Source: Gammaproteobacteria bacterium
GTDB lineage: Bacteria; Pseudomonadota; Gammaproteobacteria; GCA-001735895
Direction of reading: 5' to 3'
Length of the DNA: 5,896 bases
Assembly: GCA_029864065.1 (NCBI GenBank)
Contig: JAOTUD010000211.1
Coordinates: forward strand, 1 to 5,896
Of this stretch, positions 3,598-5,896 are shown one piece after another. The number at the start of each line of letters is the position of its first letter. The first letter of the stretch is position 1. Made by a program: the position numbers and the translations under genes. The notes beneath the pieces were generated by a model that was given only the letters and a program-made list of their open reading frames with translations, was not told the origin of the DNA and did not search any database.

Positions 3598-5896
3598 GCG
3601 AAGGTGGTGCTCGAGCTGCGCGGGATATCGAAGCGCTTTGGCGACCTCAAGGCGGTCGATGACGTCAATCTCGAAATTTACGAAAACGAATTCTTCGCAC
3701 TGCTCGGGCCGTCGGGCTGCGGCAAGACCACGCTGCTGCGCATGCTCGCGGGATTCGAAAACCTGAGCGCCGGTACCATCCTGCTTGACGGCGACGATAT
3801 CGCGCCGATCCCGCCAAACCGGCGCCCGTTGAACCTGATGTTCCAGTCTTACGCGCTGTTCGAGCACATGACAGCGCGCGCTAATATCGCCTACGGTCTC
3901 GAAATGGAAAAGCTGCCGCGGGCCGAGATCGACCGACGCGTCGACGAGATTCTCGAAGTGACCGGATTGACCGATGCGGCCAATCGTCGGCCGGTGCAAC
4001 TCTCCGGCGGGCAGCGCCAGCGTGTCGCGCTCGCGCGTGCGGTGATCAAGCGCCCGCGGGTGTTGCTGCTCGACGAACCGCTGGGGGCGCTCGACAAGAA
4101 ACTGCGCGAAACCATGCAGCTCGAACTGAAGCGCCTGCAGCACGAAATCGGCATCACCTTCGTCGTCGTCACCCACGACCAGGAGGAGGCGCTGGTCATG
4201 GCGGATCGCATCGCGGTACTGAAAGACGGCGTGCTGCGCCAGGTCGGCACCCCGCAGCAAGTTTACGAGTATCCGTGCGACCGCTTTGTCGCGCAGTTCA
4301 TCGGCGTGATGAATTTCTTCGACGGCACGGCCACGGCGAACGGCGTACAGGTCAACGCCGCGACGCATCTCGCGGGCCGCCTGCCCGACGGCATTAGCCC
4401 AGGCGATGCGGTGACGCTTGCGGTGCGCCCCGAGCGGCTGCGCCTGCATACATCGACGCCGCCAGCCGAGGCCAATCGGCTTGACGGCGAAGTCATCGGC
4501 GTGGCCTACCACGGGCTCGATGTTACGCTGTCGGTGCAGTCCGCGTTCTGCGCCGCGCCGGTGATGCTGCGCCTGTCTGCAAATGACAACGATCGATTAA
4601 ATATCAGGCAGAGCAGTCTCGTGCAGATCGCATGGGAAGCCGACTATTCGCGTATCCTGCGCGATAATGCGCAAGTAACGCAAACCACATCCAACCCGGA
4701 GGAGTTAAACACCATGACGCAAAAGACCATCGCATTTTTCCCCGAGGCGGCCTTCGGCCCGGCGCTCAATTCGGTCGGTATCGCCCAGGCCTGCGAGAAG
4801 CTCGGCCACCGGGCGATATTCCTTTCCGACCCCGGATTTCTCGAAGTCTATCGGGGCTACGGCTTCGAGGCCCATCCGGTGAACCTGTCCGAGCCGATGT
4901 CGGAGGAGGAAATGGCCAAGTTCTGGGAAAATTTCATCAATGGCCATATCCCCAACTTCAGCAAATCGCCTTACGACCAGATCGACAACTACGTCAAGGA
5001 ATGCTGGGAGAACATCGTCGACAGCGCGAGGTGGGCGGAAAAGGACTTGCCCGGCGTGCTCGCAAAAATCCAGCCGGACCTGATCTGCGTCGACAACGTG
5101 ATCATGTTCCCGGCGATCAAGCAGAGCGGCAAACCCTGGGTGCGGATTATCTCCTGCTCGGAAAACGAAATCGAGGACCCCGCGATTCCGCCGCACCTGT
5201 CGGGTTGCGGAGAGCACGACGAGGCCTGTCACAAAGCGTACCGCGACCGCTTCCACGAAGTGATCAAGCCGATCCACGACGACTACAACGTGTTCCTCGC
5301 CGAATGCAACGAGGCGCAATATCCGATCGGGCAATTTTTCGAAGCGTCGCCGCACATGAACCTGTTGCTGTACCCGGAACCGGTTAAATACGAGCGCGCG
5401 CAGCCGCTCGATCCGGCGCAGTTTCAATACCTCGAAGGCTGCGTGCGCGAAGAGGAGTCCTACGAGGTCCCGAGCTTTGCGGCGAATAACGACAAACCGC
5501 TGATCTACGTCAGCTTCGGCAGCCTCGGCGCCGGCGATACCGCGTTGCTGCAACGTATCATCGACGCGGTCGCCAAAATGCCTTACCGCGCGCTGGTCAA
5601 TGTCGGCGATTACCAGGACAGCTATGCCGATATCCCGGACAATGTCCATATCGCGAGCTGGTATCCGCAGCCTTCGGTGATCGCGCAGGTCGATTGCGTG
5701 ATCCATCACGGCGGCAACAACAGCTTTACCGAGTGCCTCTACTTCGGCAAGCCCGCGATCATCATGCCCTATGTCTGGGACGGCCATGACAACGCGACGC
5801 GGGTCGAGGAAACCGGGCACGGCTACCGCCAGGACCGCTACAACTGGAGCGACGACGAACTGGCGGCGAAGATCGAGCGCTGCCTCCACGACGCCG
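3595..5896 (+). CDS. potA: PotA-type polyamine ABC transporter ATPase fused in frame to a GT-B glycosyltransferase domain (right end beyond window)
   Basis: Residues 1-373 are a full-length PotA-like ATPase, the cytoplasmic motor of the importer. Visible motifs are Walker A GPSGCGKT (38-45), Q-loop Gln84, signature LSGGQ (136-140), Walker B VLLLDE (156-161), D-loop LGALD (163-167) and H-loop His194, followed by a TOBE-type regulatory region (about 277-357) ending WEADYSRILRD. All catalytic residues are present. The E. coli PotA length is about 378 aa, so a stop is expected near residue 360-375, but none occurs. The frame runs through a short polar linker (about 358-373) straight into Met374, the first residue of a glycosyltransferase domain, and stays open to the window edge (767 codons). 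Out-of-frame TAA codons at 4665, 4676 and 4706 would end PotA normally after a single-base indel, so a sequencing error or recent mutation cannot be excluded. The ATPase identity is very sure; the fusion as the working product is uncertain. Confidence 0.8.
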   Translation, partial: MAKVVLELRGISKRFGDLKAVDDVNLEIYENEFFALLGPSGCGKTTLLRMLAGFENLSAGTILLDGDDIAPIPPNRRPLNLMFQSYALFEHMTARANIAYGLEMEKLPRAEIDRRVDEILEVTGLTDAANRRPVQLSGGQRQRVALARAVIKRPRVLLLDEPLGALDKKLRETMQLELKRLQHEIGITFVVVTHDQEEALVMADRIAVLKDGVLRQVGTPQQVYEYPCDRFVAQFIGVMNFFDGTATANGVQVNAATHLAGRLPDGISPGDAVTLAVRPERLRLHTSTPPAEANRLDGEVIGVAYHGLDVTLSVQSAFCAAPVMLRLSANDNDRLNIRQSSLVQIAWEADYSRILRDNAQVTQTTSNPEELNTMTQKTIAFFPEAAFGPALNSVGIAQACEKLGHRAIFLSDPGFLEVYRGYGFEAHPVNLSEPMSEEEMAKFWENFINGHIPNFSKSPYDQIDNYVKECWENIVDSARWAEKDLPGVLAKIQPDLICVDNVIMFPAIKQSGKPWVRIISCSENEIEDPAIPPHLSGCGEHDEACHKAYRDRFHEVIKPIHDDYNVFLAECNEAQYPIGQFFEASPHMNLLLYPEPVKYERAQPLDPAQFQYLEGCVREEESYEVPSFAANNDKPLIYVSFGSLGAGDTALLQRIIDAVAKMPYRALVNVGDYQDSYADIPDNVHIASWYPQPSVIAQVDCVIHHGGNNSFTECLYFGKPAIIMPYVWDGHDNATRVEETGHGYRQDRYNWSDDELAAKIERCLHDA
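4698..4704 (+). promoter_or_regulatory. Internal Shine-Dalgarno for the glycosyltransferase
   Basis: GGAGGAG lies 9 nt before the in-frame ATG at 4714. It is one of the strongest ribosome sites in the window, and it sits within the PotA reading frame as codons for Pro-Glu-Glu. It indicates that the glycosyltransferase is, or recently was, translated as a separate protein. Confidence 0.75.
4714..5896 (+). CDS. GT-B glycosyltransferase, UDPGT/MGT-like, C-terminus beyond window (alternative product from internal start)
   Basis: If translated from its own ATG this is a stand-alone glycosyltransferase with 394 residues visible; the family is usually about 400-450 aa, so only a short C-terminal part is missing. 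The N-terminal Rossmann-like half (acceptor side) starts KTIAFFPEAAFGPALN and continues to EKLGHRAIFLSD, as in MGT-type enzymes. The C-terminal half (donor side) has the strand-loop IYVSFGSLG (264-272) and the nucleotide-sugar signature: H332-G-G, S337, E340, P352, then WDGHDNATRVEETG (355-368). No signal peptide or membrane segment is seen, so it is probably cytoplasmic. It differs from typical members in two places: Pro16 where the catalytic His of the GH motif is expected, and Gly357 where the Gln of the Asp-Gln pair is expected. These may be subfamily traits. Donor sugar and acceptor are unknown. Same mRNA as the importer genes. Confidence 0.75.
   Translation, partial: MTQKTIAFFPEAAFGPALNSVGIAQACEKLGHRAIFLSDPGFLEVYRGYGFEAHPVNLSEPMSEEEMAKFWENFINGHIPNFSKSPYDQIDNYVKECWENIVDSARWAEKDLPGVLAKIQPDLICVDNVIMFPAIKQSGKPWVRIISCSENEIEDPAIPPHLSGCGEHDEACHKAYRDRFHEVIKPIHDDYNVFLAECNEAQYPIGQFFEASPHMNLLLYPEPVKYERAQPLDPAQFQYLEGCVREEESYEVPSFAANNDKPLIYVSFGSLGAGDTALLQRIIDAVAKMPYRALVNVGDYQDSYADIPDNVHIASWYPQPSVIAQVDCVIHHGGNNSFTECLYFGKPAIIMPYVWDGHDNATRVEETGHGYRQDRYNWSDDELAAKIERCLHDA

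Noticed and set aside
4705..5889. Long minus-strand open frame opposite the glycosyltransferase
   Set aside because: It is rich in Arg, Val, Asp and His, the typical shadow of a high-GC gene read backwards, and it has no recognisable motif.

Overview
The window carries the left part of a polyamine-type ABC importer operon, transcribed rightwards, preceded by about 0.75 kb of mostly non-coding DNA with visibly lower GC. The operon has high-GC third codon positions, consensus Shine-Dalgarno sites, a Sec signal peptide on the binding protein and pot-type gene content. This suggests a moderately GC-rich Gram-negative bacterium, probably a proteobacterium; the species cannot be told from the sequence.

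Layout. Positions 1-256 hold a possible leftward, frameshifted or truncated gene running off the left edge. Positions 257-680 hold no convincing gene, only a few small palindromes and direct repeats. A sigma70-like promoter candidate lies at 683-711. The operon follows: a PotD/PotF-type periplasmic binding protein (770-1834), a strong intercistronic stem-loop (1835-1881), a PotB-type permease (1931-2785), a PotC-type permease (2778-3575, overlapping potB by 8 nt) and a PotA-type ATPase starting at 3595. Together these form a complete importer: binding protein, two permeases and an ATPase.

The main surprise is at the end of the operon. The PotA reading frame has no stop codon where PotA should end. 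It continues in frame into a GT-B, UDPGT/MGT-like glycosyltransferase and is still open at the right edge of the window. The glycosyltransferase part has its own well-placed Shine-Dalgarno (4698-4704) and ATG (4714) in the same frame. The locus could therefore make a PotA-glycosyltransferase fusion, a free glycosyltransferase, or both, or a stop may have been lost by mutation or sequencing error. The glycosyltransferase domain also lacks the usual N-terminal catalytic histidine (Pro at that place) and the Gln of the donor-site Asp-Gln pair (Gly at that place).

As a working model (inference), a small amine-like solute is imported by the Pot-type transporter, and the glycosyltransferase made from the same mRNA acts on that solute or on something linked to it. 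The binding protein keeps the Trp and Asp landmarks of the PotD family but seems to lack the PotD acidic pair, so the solute need not be spermidine or putrescine.
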